Below, piece by piece: positions 1 to 6,022 of a stretch of 8,225 bases of DNA. The notes under the pieces were generated by a model that was not told the DNA's origin, did not search any database, and saw only the letters and a list, made by a program, of their open reading frames with translations. The position numbers and the translations under genes were made by a program. This DNA is from Asaia bogorensis (lineage in GTDB: Bacteria > Pseudomonadota > Alphaproteobacteria > Acetobacterales > Acetobacteraceae), in assembly GCA_945874515.1 (NCBI GenBank), contig CAMCHA010000085.1:1-8225 (forward strand), written 5' to 3'. The stretch's first letter is position 1, and each line of letters begins with the position of its first letter.

Positions 1-699
1 GGAAACCCGCACACCAAGAGGCTTTTCCTCAGGCCAAACCGCGCGCATGGCGGCGAAGACCTCCAGCGGGAAGCGCATGCGGCCCGTGATATCCCCGCCA
101 TATTCATCATTCCGATTATTCGACAGCGGCGACAGGAAGGAATGCAGCAAATAGCCATGCGCCGCATGCAGCTCAATCAAATCAACGCCGAGCGCATCCG
201 TCCGCCTGGTTGCTTGCACAAAGAATTCCTTGATCTCCGCGAGGCCCGGATGGTCCAGCATGCGCGGCGCCGGCCGGCCGGGGAAGGCGATATCGCCCGG
301 GCTGATCGGGTGGAAGCCGCCCTCCTCCGGTCCGATATATTTGCCACCCATCCAGGGCTGCGCGGTGGAGCCCTTCCGCCCCGAATGCGCCAATTGCATC
401 GCGAGCTTCGCCTGGCCGTGCTGGCGGCAAAACGCCATGACCCGCGCAATCGATTCCTGCTGCGCGTCATTCCACAGCCCCAGATCAAACTGCCCAACCC
501 GCCCGCAGGGTTCAACCGCCGTTGCCTCAAAAAACATGAGGCCAGCGCCAGAGACCGAGAAATTCCCGTAATGCATCAGGTGCCAATCCGTCGCCTCATT
601 GCCGGTGGTGCCGGAATACTGCGCCATAGGGGAGACGATGATGCGGTTGGGCAGCGTCAGCCCGCGCAGGGTGAAGGGCGAAAAAAGTCGGCTTGGCAT
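1..699 (-). CDS. Old Yellow Enzyme family NADH:flavin oxidoreductase (YqjM/XenA-like), N-terminal part, cut by window edge
   Basis: This is an FMN-dependent ene-reductase of the TIM-barrel OYE family. Such enzymes use NAD(P)H to reduce activated C=C bonds of enones and related compounds in the cytoplasm. The frame is open from an ATG at 699-697 to base 1, giving 233 residues of a family usually near 350-370, so about a third (the C-terminal barrel) lies off the left edge. Visible motifs are NRIIVSPMAQYS (18-29), QLAHSGRK (102-109), and the HAAHGYLLHSFLSPLSNNR block (178-196) followed by DEYGG (198-202). His178 and His181 are the substrate-anchoring pair (His164/His167 in YqjM), and Tyr28 matches YqjM Tyr28. 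Odd point: residue 26 is Ala, where YqjM and XenA have the cysteine that tunes flavin redox behaviour. The start is supported by an AGAGGA ribosome site. The gene diverges from the Baeyer-Villiger monooxygenase across 125 bases, which suggests shared regulation. The family call is firm; the substrate is unknown. Confidence 0.93.
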   Translation of the reverse strand, partial: MPSRLFSPFTLRGLTLPNRIIVSPMAQYSGTTGNEATDWHLMHYGNFSVSGAGLMFFEATAVEPCGRVGQFDLGLWNDAQQESIARVMAFCRQHGQAKLAMQLAHSGRKGSTAQPWMGGKYIGPEEGGFHPISPGDIAFPGRPAPRMLDHPGLAEIKEFFVQATRRTDALGVDLIELHAAHGYLLHSFLSPLSNNRNDEYGGDITGRMRFPLEVFAAMRAVWPEEKPLGVRVS

Positions 700-707
700 T
701 GGCGGTT

Positions 708-713
708 TCCTCT
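708..713 (-). promoter_or_regulatory. Ribosome binding site for the OYE-family gene
   Basis: On the minus strand the bases read AGAGGA and end 8 bases before the ATG at 699-697. This is a good Shine-Dalgarno match and fixes the start of the ene-reductase, in agreement with the family's usual N-terminus (a short lead into the first barrel strand, NRIIVSPM). Confidence 0.7.
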
Positions 714-811
714 TTTGGGGGAATACTCGCCCCCGTCCTGCTCAGCGCGCAAGCCCTGGGCCTGGGTTCATGGAGTTTCTGTTAGGTGGCGAGGTGCTTT
801 GCCGCGCCGGA

Positions 812-816
812 AAGGG
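812..816 (+). promoter_or_regulatory. Ribosome binding site deciding the monooxygenase start
   Basis: AAGGG ends 8 bases before the ATG at 825, with a second purine-rich stretch (GGTGGA, 815-820) just after it. This favours ATG 825 over the upstream in-frame GTG at 786, which has no such site and would add 13 residues not expected in the family. Confidence 0.55.
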
Positions 817-824
817 TGGATGCG

Positions 825-2471
825 ATGAATGAAATGCGGCAAACCATGCCGGCAAACTCCGGCCCGGCCTTGACCGAGCCCGATGTGATCATCATCGGCG
901 CCGGCATTTCCGGCCTCTATCAGCTCTATCGGTTGCGGGAGCTTGGCTATGGCGTCCAGGTGTTCGAGACCGGCAGCGATCTGGGCGGCACCTGGTATTG
1001 GAATCGCTACCCTGGCGCGCGGTTTGATTCGGAAAGCTACACCTATGGCTATTCCTTTTCTGATGAGCTGCTGCAGGAATGGAGCTGGAGCGAGCATTTC
1101 GCCCCGCAGCCCGAAACTTTGCGTTATTTGCAACATGTTGCAGACAGGTTCGATCTGCGCCGCCATATCCAATTCAATAGCCGCGTTGTCAGCGCCCATT
1201 TCAATGAGGCGTCGCAGCGCTGGGCTGTCACGCTTGATACGGGCGCACAGCATCATTGCCGCTTCCTGATCACCGCGCTTGGCCCACTTTCCGCTGATAC
1301 GCTGCCGCGCATCCCGGGCGTCGAAAGCTTTATTGGCCAATCCTTCCATACCTATCGCTGGCCACATGAACCCGTGAGCTTCGCGGGCAAGCGCGTGGCG
1401 GTGATTGGCACGGGGGCGACCGGCGTGCAGGTGATCCAGACCATTGCTTCTGAGGTTGGCTCCCTCACGGTCTTCCAGCGCACGCCCAATTGGTGCGCGC
1501 CTTTGCATAACCGCCCAATCACAGAAGAAGAACAGCGCCAGATCAAAGGCAATTACCCAGCACTTTTTGCGCTGCTGCGCACCACGCCTGGCTGCTATAT
1601 CCATAATGCCGATCCGCGCAGCGTGTTTGAAGTCACGCTAGAAGAACGCGAAGCTTTTTGGGAACAGCGCTACGCCGAACCGGGCTTTGGCATTTGGCAG
1701 GCGAATTACCGCGATATCCTGACTGACCCCAAGGCCAATGCGCTGATCAGCGATTTCATCGCGCGCAAAATCCGCCAGCGCGTGAAGGACCCGGCGGTTG
1801 CCGATAAGTTGATCCCGAAAAATCACGGTTTTGGTACGCGCCGCGTCCCGCTCGAAACCCGCTATTTTGAGGCCTATAATCGCGACAATGTCCGGCTGGT
1901 GGATATCAACGAAACCCCGATCGAGCGCATCACGCCGAAGGGTATCAAGACCAGCGATGCCGAATATGAATTCGACATGATCATCTACGCCACGGGCTTT
2001 GATGCGATCACTGGCGCTTTTGATCGGATTGATTTCAGGGGTATCGGCGGCCAGCGGCTTAAGGACAAATGGGCAGATGGGCCGAAAACCTATCTGGGTC
2101 TGCAATCCGCGAGCTTCCCCAATATGCTGACGATCGTGGGGCCGCATAATGCCTCCACCCGCTGCAACATTCCGCGCTGCATTGAACAGAATGTGGAATG
2201 GGTCACGGATCTGATGCGCCATGTGCGCGACAACGGCATCAGCCGCTTTGAAGCGACGGAGGCAGCAGAAGCCGAATGGTCACACCATATCGAAACCTTG
2301 GCCGAGGGTATGCTGTACGCCCAGATCGATTCCTGGGCGACGGGCATCAATCGCAATGTCGAAGGGCGCGATCAGCGACGCATTCTGCAATATCAGGGCG
2401 GCGCGCCGGCCTATCGCGAAAAATGTGATGCGGTTGCTGCACAGGGCTATGCCGGCATGAAGCTGAGCTGA
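825..2471 (+). CDS. Type I Baeyer-Villiger monooxygenase (phenylacetone/cyclohexanone monooxygenase class)
   Basis: This is an FAD- and NADPH-dependent flavoprotein that inserts one oxygen atom of O2 next to a ketone carbonyl, giving an ester or lactone; many members also oxidise sulfides. At 548 residues it matches the family (about 540-550). In order it shows the FAD Rossmann motif GAGISG (25-30), the GGTWYWNRYPGAR block (54-66) with the following Asp68, the Baeyer-Villiger fingerprint FxGxxxHxxxWP (169-180, complete), the NADPH Rossmann motif GTGATG (195-200), FQRTP with Arg219, GTRR (337-340) and ATGFD (389-393). Arg340 aligns with the catalytic Arg337 of phenylacetone monooxygenase. The Lys336 position, which contacts the NADPH 2'-phosphate there, is Arg339 here. 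By eye the sequence follows phenylacetone monooxygenase along most of its length, but the active-site loop near residues 440-452 differs, so the substrate cannot be transferred. It is first in a four-gene run, and its stop is 3 bases before the aldolase ATG. Confidence 0.95.
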   Translation: MNEMRQTMPANSGPALTEPDVIIIGAGISGLYQLYRLRELGYGVQVFETGSDLGGTWYWNRYPGARFDSESYTYGYSFSDELLQEWSWSEHFAPQPETLRYLQHVADRFDLRRHIQFNSRVVSAHFNEASQRWAVTLDTGAQHHCRFLITALGPLSADTLPRIPGVESFIGQSFHTYRWPHEPVSFAGKRVAVIGTGATGVQVIQTIASEVGSLTVFQRTPNWCAPLHNRPITEEEQRQIKGNYPALFALLRTTPGCYIHNADPRSVFEVTLEEREAFWEQRYAEPGFGIWQANYRDILTDPKANALISDFIARKIRQRVKDPAVADKLIPKNHGFGTRRVPLETRYFEAYNRDNVRLVDINETPIERITPKGIKTSDAEYEFDMIIYATGFDAITGAFDRIDFRGIGGQRLKDKWADGPKTYLGLQSASFPNMLTIVGPHNASTRCNIPRCIEQNVEWVTDLMRHVRDNGISRFEATEAAEAEWSHHIETLAEGMLYAQIDSWATGINRNVEGRDQRRILQYQGGAPAYREKCDAVAAQGYAGMKLS

Positions 2472-2474
2472 ACC

Positions 2475-3251
2475 ATGCGCCAGAACCCCGTTCGCATTGC
2501 GCTACGCAACCGTCAGATGGCGCATGGCATCATGGCAACGGAGTTTTTGACACCCGGGCTTTGTCAAATTCTGGCGAATGCTGGTGCTGAATACGTCATT
2601 TTCGATATGGAACATGGCGGCATGGGCATTGATGCGATCAAGGCCCAATGCGCCTTTGCGCGCAATGTTGGCGTAGTTCCCTTGGTGCGCGTCACAGGTC
2701 ATCACTATCATCTGATTGCGCCCATTCTTGATGCTGGCGCCATGGGCATCATGGAACCCATGGTGGAAACGCGCGCACAGGCGGAAGAATTGGCCGCTTG
2801 GTGCCGCTATCGTCCCGAAGGGCGGCGCGGCGTTGGCTTCGGCTATGCGCATGATGACTACAAAGGCCAGGACGTGATCGCCGGCATGAAGGCTGAAAAT
2901 GAACGCGTTATGGTCATTCCCCTGATCGAAACCGCCAAGGGGATTGAAAATGTTGAAGCGATCATGGCCGTGCCCGGTGTGGATCTGGGCTGGTTCGGCC
3001 ATTATGATTTGAGCGATTCACTCGGCATCACAGCGCAATTCGACCACCCCATGTTCCAGGCCGCGCTCACCCGCTTCCTGAAAGCCTGCGAAGCTGCGGG
3101 CAAACCTGCCGGCGTATTGGGCGCGGGGATGGAAATGGTGCGCGGCTGGCGCGCAAAGGGGTTTCGCTGCCTTTGCTACGGGTCTGATGTCAGTGTCTTC
3201 CAAGCGGCACTCAAGGGCGCCTTGGATACGCTGAAGAGCGAAGCGGGCTGA
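2475..3251 (+). CDS. HpcH/HpaI-family aldolase (class II, metal-dependent)
   Basis: This is a TIM-barrel aldolase of the HpcH/HpaI (citrate lyase beta/2-keto-3-deoxy-sugar-acid aldolase) family. Members cleave 4-hydroxy-2-oxo acids to pyruvate plus an aldehyde, using a divalent metal. The 258 residues match the usual 250-265. Visible hallmarks are DMEHG (44-48) with the catalytic His47, Arg72 in PLVRV, the DAGAMGIMEP segment (86-95), RRGVG (117-121), Glu152 in PLIETAKG, and Asp178 in GHYDLSDSLG (175-184). His47, Arg72, Glu152 and Asp178 correspond to HpaI His45, Arg70, Glu149 and Asp175, so the catalytic and metal sites are intact. The GHYDLS stretch has His-Tyr where many relatives read GPxDLS, which may affect substrate choice. 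The ATG begins 3 bases after the monooxygenase stop with only a weak ribosome site, so translation is probably coupled. The substrate is not known; the position suggests it cleaves a product of the same ring- or chain-opening pathway. Confidence 0.9.
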   Translation: MRQNPVRIALRNRQMAHGIMATEFLTPGLCQILANAGAEYVIFDMEHGGMGIDAIKAQCAFARNVGVVPLVRVTGHHYHLIAPILDAGAMGIMEPMVETRAQAEELAAWCRYRPEGRRGVGFGYAHDDYKGQDVIAGMKAENERVMVIPLIETAKGIENVEAIMAVPGVDLGWFGHYDLSDSLGITAQFDHPMFQAALTRFLKACEAAGKPAGVLGAGMEMVRGWRAKGFRCLCYGSDVSVFQAALKGALDTLKSEAG

Positions 3252-3272
3252 AAACACATCATCGAAAAAATT

Positions 3273-3277
3273 GGAAG
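3273..3277 (+). promoter_or_regulatory. Ribosome binding site for the acyl-CoA dehydrogenase-like gene
   Basis: GGAAG lies 6 bases before the ATG at 3284, within the 32-base gap after the aldolase stop. It supports this start and independent initiation of this gene within the operon. Confidence 0.6.
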
Positions 3278-3283
3278 ACGATA

Positions 3284-4450
3284 ATGGAATTCAAAATCGG
3301 TACTGAACAGCGGGAAATGATCGCCGCCGTCAGGCAATTGGCGCAAAGTGAATTCAAGCAGGATGCACCGAAATGGATGGATGGCACATTTCCCTGGCCG
3401 AATATCAAAAAGCTCGCCGCGCTTGGCGTGCTGGGTATGTCTGTGCCGGAAGAATATGGCGGGCTTGGTCTTTCCATTCTTGATTCCGCTTTGATTCTCG
3501 AGGAAATCGCCAAGGTGGATTACGTCACCGCCATGGCGGTATTGGGCGAAGCTGGGGTGCAGACCCGCGTTATTTCCCATTACGCGCCCAAGGCCATCAA
3601 GGAACGCATCCTGCCCCGCGTGATTTCTGGCGATTGCATCCTGGCCATTTGCATGACGGAACCGCATGCCGGCACGGATGTTGCCAATTACCGCACCAAT
3701 ACCAAGCGCCATGGTAATCATCTGGTGCTGAACGGCACGAAAACGCTGATTTCCCGCGCCGAGGAAGCCGGCATGTTCGTGGTGTTCACCCGCGTGGATG
3801 GCAAAGCAGGGCGGGAAGGGATCGGCTGCGTGTTGGTGGAAAAGGGCACGCCGGGCCTTTCTGTCACTGGCACCTACCACACCATGGGCGGCGAGAATCT
3901 GCACGAAGTGCAATTCAATGATTGCGAATTGCCGCCCGAAAACCTGGTGATTGAAACAGATGGCTTTAAGAAACTGCTGACCGCCTTCAACACGCAGCGC
4001 TGCCTCAACCCCAGCATTTCCCTAGGGTTAGCAGAAGGCGCCTTTGATGAGGCGGTGCGCTACGTGAATGACCGCAAGCTGTTTGACAAATCCATCGCCG
4101 ATTTCCAGGGCATCCGCTGGAAATTCGCTGATATGTTCAAGGATATCGAGGCGGGGCGCGGTTTGCTCTACCGCGCTTGCCTCACCGCCAATCCCTTCCC
4201 TGACCCTTTCATGGCGGCGACCGCCAAGGTGTTTTGCAATGAAATGTCGCTGCGTGTGACCAGTGAGGCGGTGCAAGTGCATGGCGGCTATGGCTTCACC
4301 GATGAATACCCGGTGTCGCGGCTGTATCGCGGCGCCCGGTATGGCTCGCTTGGTGGTGGGTCTTCGGAATCGCTCCGCGATCTGATCGGCAAACACATCC
4401 TGGCCGATGCCGGCGGTGTGGATGGCATTATGGGCCTTGATACCTATTGA
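3284..4450 (+). CDS. Acyl-CoA dehydrogenase-fold flavoprotein lacking the usual catalytic base
   Basis: The 388-residue protein has the full acyl-CoA dehydrogenase architecture: N-terminal helical domain (about 6-115), middle beta domain with signature MTEPHAGTDV (124-133), and C-terminal helical domain with DFQGIRWKFADMF (273-285) and the QVHGGYGFTDEYPVSRLYR block (331-349). FAD and CoA-thioester binding are therefore expected, in the cytoplasm. The catalytic base is missing. Where short/medium-chain enzymes have the Glu of IYEGT, this protein has Gly358 in LGGGSS (356-361). At the alternative base position used by isovaleryl-CoA dehydrogenase (Glu in the LER motif) it has Gln238 in FNTQR (235-239). 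The Gln/Gly pair 120 residues apart equals Gln246/Gly366 of Advenella 3-sulfinopropionyl-CoA desulfinase, which has no dehydrogenase activity. That enzyme's essential Arg84 has no obvious counterpart at the same offset (Ala76; Lys77 and Arg95 are nearby), so desulfinase is a hypothesis only. The gene is third in the operon, and no electron-transfer flavoprotein gene is nearby. Confidence 0.9.
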   Translation: MEFKIGTEQREMIAAVRQLAQSEFKQDAPKWMDGTFPWPNIKKLAALGVLGMSVPEEYGGLGLSILDSALILEEIAKVDYVTAMAVLGEAGVQTRVISHYAPKAIKERILPRVISGDCILAICMTEPHAGTDVANYRTNTKRHGNHLVLNGTKTLISRAEEAGMFVVFTRVDGKAGREGIGCVLVEKGTPGLSVTGTYHTMGGENLHEVQFNDCELPPENLVIETDGFKKLLTAFNTQRCLNPSISLGLAEGAFDEAVRYVNDRKLFDKSIADFQGIRWKFADMFKDIEAGRGLLYRACLTANPFPDPFMAATAKVFCNEMSLRVTSEAVQVHGGYGFTDEYPVSRLYRGARYGSLGGGSSESLRDLIGKHILADAGGVDGIMGLDTY

Positions 4451-4501
4451 GAAACCTTGCAGGGCGCAGCCCGGCTGTGGTTATGCTTGGGGCAACCAAC
4501 C

Positions 4502-4506
4502 GGGAG
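4502..4506 (+). promoter_or_regulatory. Ribosome binding site deciding the Bug-protein start
   Basis: GGGAG is followed by 7 bases and then ATG at 4514. It selects this start over the in-frame TTG at 4457, and the chosen start yields a well-formed signal peptide directly at the N-terminus. Confidence 0.65.
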
Positions 4507-4513
4507 AAAAGCC

Positions 4514-5491
4514 ATGACCTTGAAGTTCAGCCGTCGTGCCGTGATGGGCGTTGCTGCGCTCACCCCCTTTGCCGCGCATGCTCAATCCGATTGGCCCAAT
4601 CGCCCGGTCCGCATTGTGGTGCCCTTCCCGCCCGGCCAGGCCGCCGATATTTTTACGCGGCTGATTGCCGATGAGCTTTCCAAGCGGTGGCCGCAGCGCG
4701 TGGTGGTGGAAAATCGTGCGGGGGGAGCGTCTGTTCCTGGGGTTGAATCCGTCGCACGCGCGCCCGCCGATGGCTATACTTTGCTCACCGGCACATCCGG
4801 CCCGCTTGGTGTGAACCCTTCCGTCATGCCGCGGCTTCCTTATGATGTTGAGAAGGATTTTGCCTTCATCAGCAATGTCGTGATGGTGCCCTTGTTGGTC
4901 ATTGCGCATCCGTCCGTTCCCGAACGCACCATCCAGGAATTGGCGGCCAGCGCCAAGGCTCGGCCCGGGCAATTGGACATGGCCTCTGCAGGGCCCGCCA
5001 CCAGCCAGCATATGGCCGCCGAATTGCTGATGCTACGCGCCGGCATTCGCTTCAATATCGTGCATTATCGCGGCAGCGGCCCGGCCATTGCCGATGTCAT
5101 TGCCGGCAATGTGAAGCTGATGACGGATTCCGTTGCCTCCGCCCTGCCGCATATCCAATCCGGCCGCGTGCGCCCGATTGCGCTGTGCAGCGCGCGGCGC
5201 GTGCCGCAATTGCCCGATGTGCCGACCATCGCGGAAAGCCTGGTGCCTGGTTATGAGGCCTCAGGCTGGTCTGGCCTGGTGGCGCCCACCGGCACGCCGC
5301 CCGAAATCATCAATCGCATCAATGCCGATGTCGTCGCCATCCTGCGCGATCCCGCAATCATCAAAAGGATCGAGGATATGGGCGCGGTGGCAGACCCGCT
5401 GACAGCGGAACAATTCGGCACTTTCGTCCGCGCTGAGGTGGCGAAATGGCGCGAAGTGGCACGCGCGGGGAATGTGAAGCTGGAAGGCTAA
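4514..5491 (+). CDS. Bug-family (TctC) tripartite tricarboxylate-type periplasmic solute-binding protein
   Basis: This is a secreted receptor of the Bug/TctC family, which captures carboxylates and related small molecules in the periplasm. The 325 residues match the family. The N-terminus is a signal peptide with a twin-arginine-like start (SRRAVMG, 6-12), a hydrophobic stretch (10-20) and a likely cut after AHA (21-23), leaving mature QSDWPNRP. Family marks follow: PVRIVVPFPPG (31-41), VVVENRAGG (63-71), VARAPADGYTLL (80-91), YRGSGPAIADVIAGNV (185-200) and WSGLVAPTGTP (252-262). The usual PFPPGG reads PFPPGQ, a variation near the ligand-binding loop. The gap to the previous stop is 63 bases and contains a weak promoter-like pair (TTGCAG at 4457, TTATGC at 4481, 18-base spacer), so it may have its own promoter as well as operon transcription. 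No TctA/TctB membrane genes are present, as is common for these often-orphan receptors. Its position after catabolic genes suggests that its ligand is the pathway substrate or a relative. Confidence 0.93.
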   Translation: MTLKFSRRAVMGVAALTPFAAHAQSDWPNRPVRIVVPFPPGQAADIFTRLIADELSKRWPQRVVVENRAGGASVPGVESVARAPADGYTLLTGTSGPLGVNPSVMPRLPYDVEKDFAFISNVVMVPLLVIAHPSVPERTIQELAASAKARPGQLDMASAGPATSQHMAAELLMLRAGIRFNIVHYRGSGPAIADVIAGNVKLMTDSVASALPHIQSGRVRPIALCSARRVPQLPDVPTIAESLVPGYEASGWSGLVAPTGTPPEIINRINADVVAILRDPAIIKRIEDMGAVADPLTAEQFGTFVRAEVAKWREVARAGNVKLEG

Positions 5492-5498
5492 ACCCGCG

Positions 5499-5942
5499 TC
5501 AGTTCAGCGCCATGCCGGCGGAAACGCCATGCAGGCAGGCCATCAATAGCGAAAGCGGCAAGCGCAGGCGCCACCACCAAGCTGGCGCCAGGCTGGCCGC
5601 CTGCGCTGCGCGATCCGCAAGCGGCAATAGCGCGAAAATCACCGCCAACAGCAAAAGCCCCGCCTGGGGCGGCAACAGCAGCGCCACCCAGGCCGCCAGC
5701 ATCGGCAGCACCGAAAGCACCAGCCAGCGCGTGAGCGCCGCGCCCTCTGCCCTATTCGCCGCCAGGCCCCACCAGGCGCCGCCGATGAAGCTCGCGATCA
5801 GCGCGCCATAGGCGGGGCCAGCCTGCAACGCGAAGGCCGCCGCATCCCCACCCGCGGCCAAAAGCGGCGGCATGGCAAGGCTTGGCAGCAGGCCGGCGGC
5901 GCCCAGCAGCAACGCGGGGCGGGGGATGGAGGCATTGGACAT
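5499..5942 (-). CDS. DUF3429-type small integral membrane protein
   Basis: The 147-residue protein resembles the DUF3429 family of uncharacterised inner-membrane proteins; I recognise it from the overall pattern, and no function is known. It is very hydrophobic, with about five likely membrane segments at residues 10-30, 43-61, 72-90, 93-108 and 126-145. Features shared with the family as I know it are the [11 protein letters not shown] opening, [11 protein letters not shown] (51-61) with its Gly-Trp-Trp-Gly core, [17 protein letters not shown] (75-91), and a WRLRLPL segment (124-130) near the end. The ATG at 5942-5940 follows purine-rich GAGAGGG and CAGGG on the minus strand. The gene converges on the Bug gene with only 7 bases between stops and no clear terminator, and it diverges from uvrB. 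It is probably unrelated to the catabolic operon. Confidence 0.8.
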   Translation of the reverse strand: MSNASIPRPALLLGAAGLLPSLAMPPLLAAGGDAAAFALQAGPAYGALIASFIGGAWWGLAANRAEGAALTRWLVLSVLPMLAAWVALLLPPQAGLLLLAVIFALLPLADRAAQAASLAPAWWWRLRLPLSLLMACLHGVSAGMALN

Positions 5943-6022
5943 GGCCCTGCCCTCTCACAATTCTGCTGGTCAGGACAAGCCCCACCCTGGCGAAGCGCCG
6001 CCAATGGCGCCATCTTACGCCC
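5943..6022. promoter_or_regulatory. Divergent intergenic region between the DUF3429 gene and uvrB
   Basis: About 80 bases separate the two divergent starts, so promoters for both should lie here or in the adjoining coding ends. I see no strong sigma-70 pair. On the plus strand, TTGGAC (5935-5940) with AATTCT (5959-5964) at 18 bases is the nearest candidate for uvrB and is weak. I also found no SOS-box-like CTG-N10-CAG palindrome or alphaproteobacterial GTTC-N7-GTTC LexA site here. Confidence 0.35.

Larger units (their letters stand above)
700..824. promoter_or_regulatory. Divergent intergenic region between the OYE-family gene and the monooxygenase operon
   Basis: The 125 bases separate two divergently transcribed catabolic genes and so should hold promoters for both directions; that is inference from gene arrangement. 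I could not find convincing -35/-10 pairs on either strand. Visible structure is limited to a perfect tandem 6-base repeat, CCTGGG at 755-760 and 761-766, whose first copy lies in the short palindrome GCCCTGGGC (753-761), and a GGGGG/CCCCC pair flanking an 8-base spacer near 717-734. Any of these could be an operator, but none is a recognised site. No regulator gene is adjacent within the window. Confidence 0.45.

Noticed and set aside
786..824. Upstream GTG start for the monooxygenase adding 13 residues
   Set aside because: It has no ribosome site, while ATG 825 has one. The extension has no family counterpart.
142..828. Open frame of 228 codons on the plus strand at the left edge
   Set aside because: It is opposite the ene-reductase, whose minus-strand frame has clear OYE motifs to the window edge. 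The plus-strand translation is unrecognisable and Arg-rich.
768..1604. Long open frame (278 codons) on the minus strand
   Set aside because: It lies entirely opposite the monooxygenase N-terminal half, which has full family motifs. The translation has no recognisable domain and is a codon-bias shadow typical of GC-rich DNA.
4457..4486. Promoter-like pair TTGCAG and TTATGC with 18-base spacer ahead of the Bug gene
   Set aside because: Both hexamers match the sigma-70 consensus only partly, and the gap is short and operon-like. It is mentioned in the gene entry but is too weak to annotate.
5517..5528. Small hairpin GGCG-GAAA-CGCC near the convergent gene ends
   Set aside because: The stem is only 4 bp, lies within the DUF3429 coding region and has no T run. 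It is not supportable as a terminator.
5882..6022. Upstream TTG start for uvrB adding 47 residues
   Set aside because: It would overlap the DUF3429 gene start. The extra residues have no similarity to UvrB N-termini, and no ribosome site is seen.
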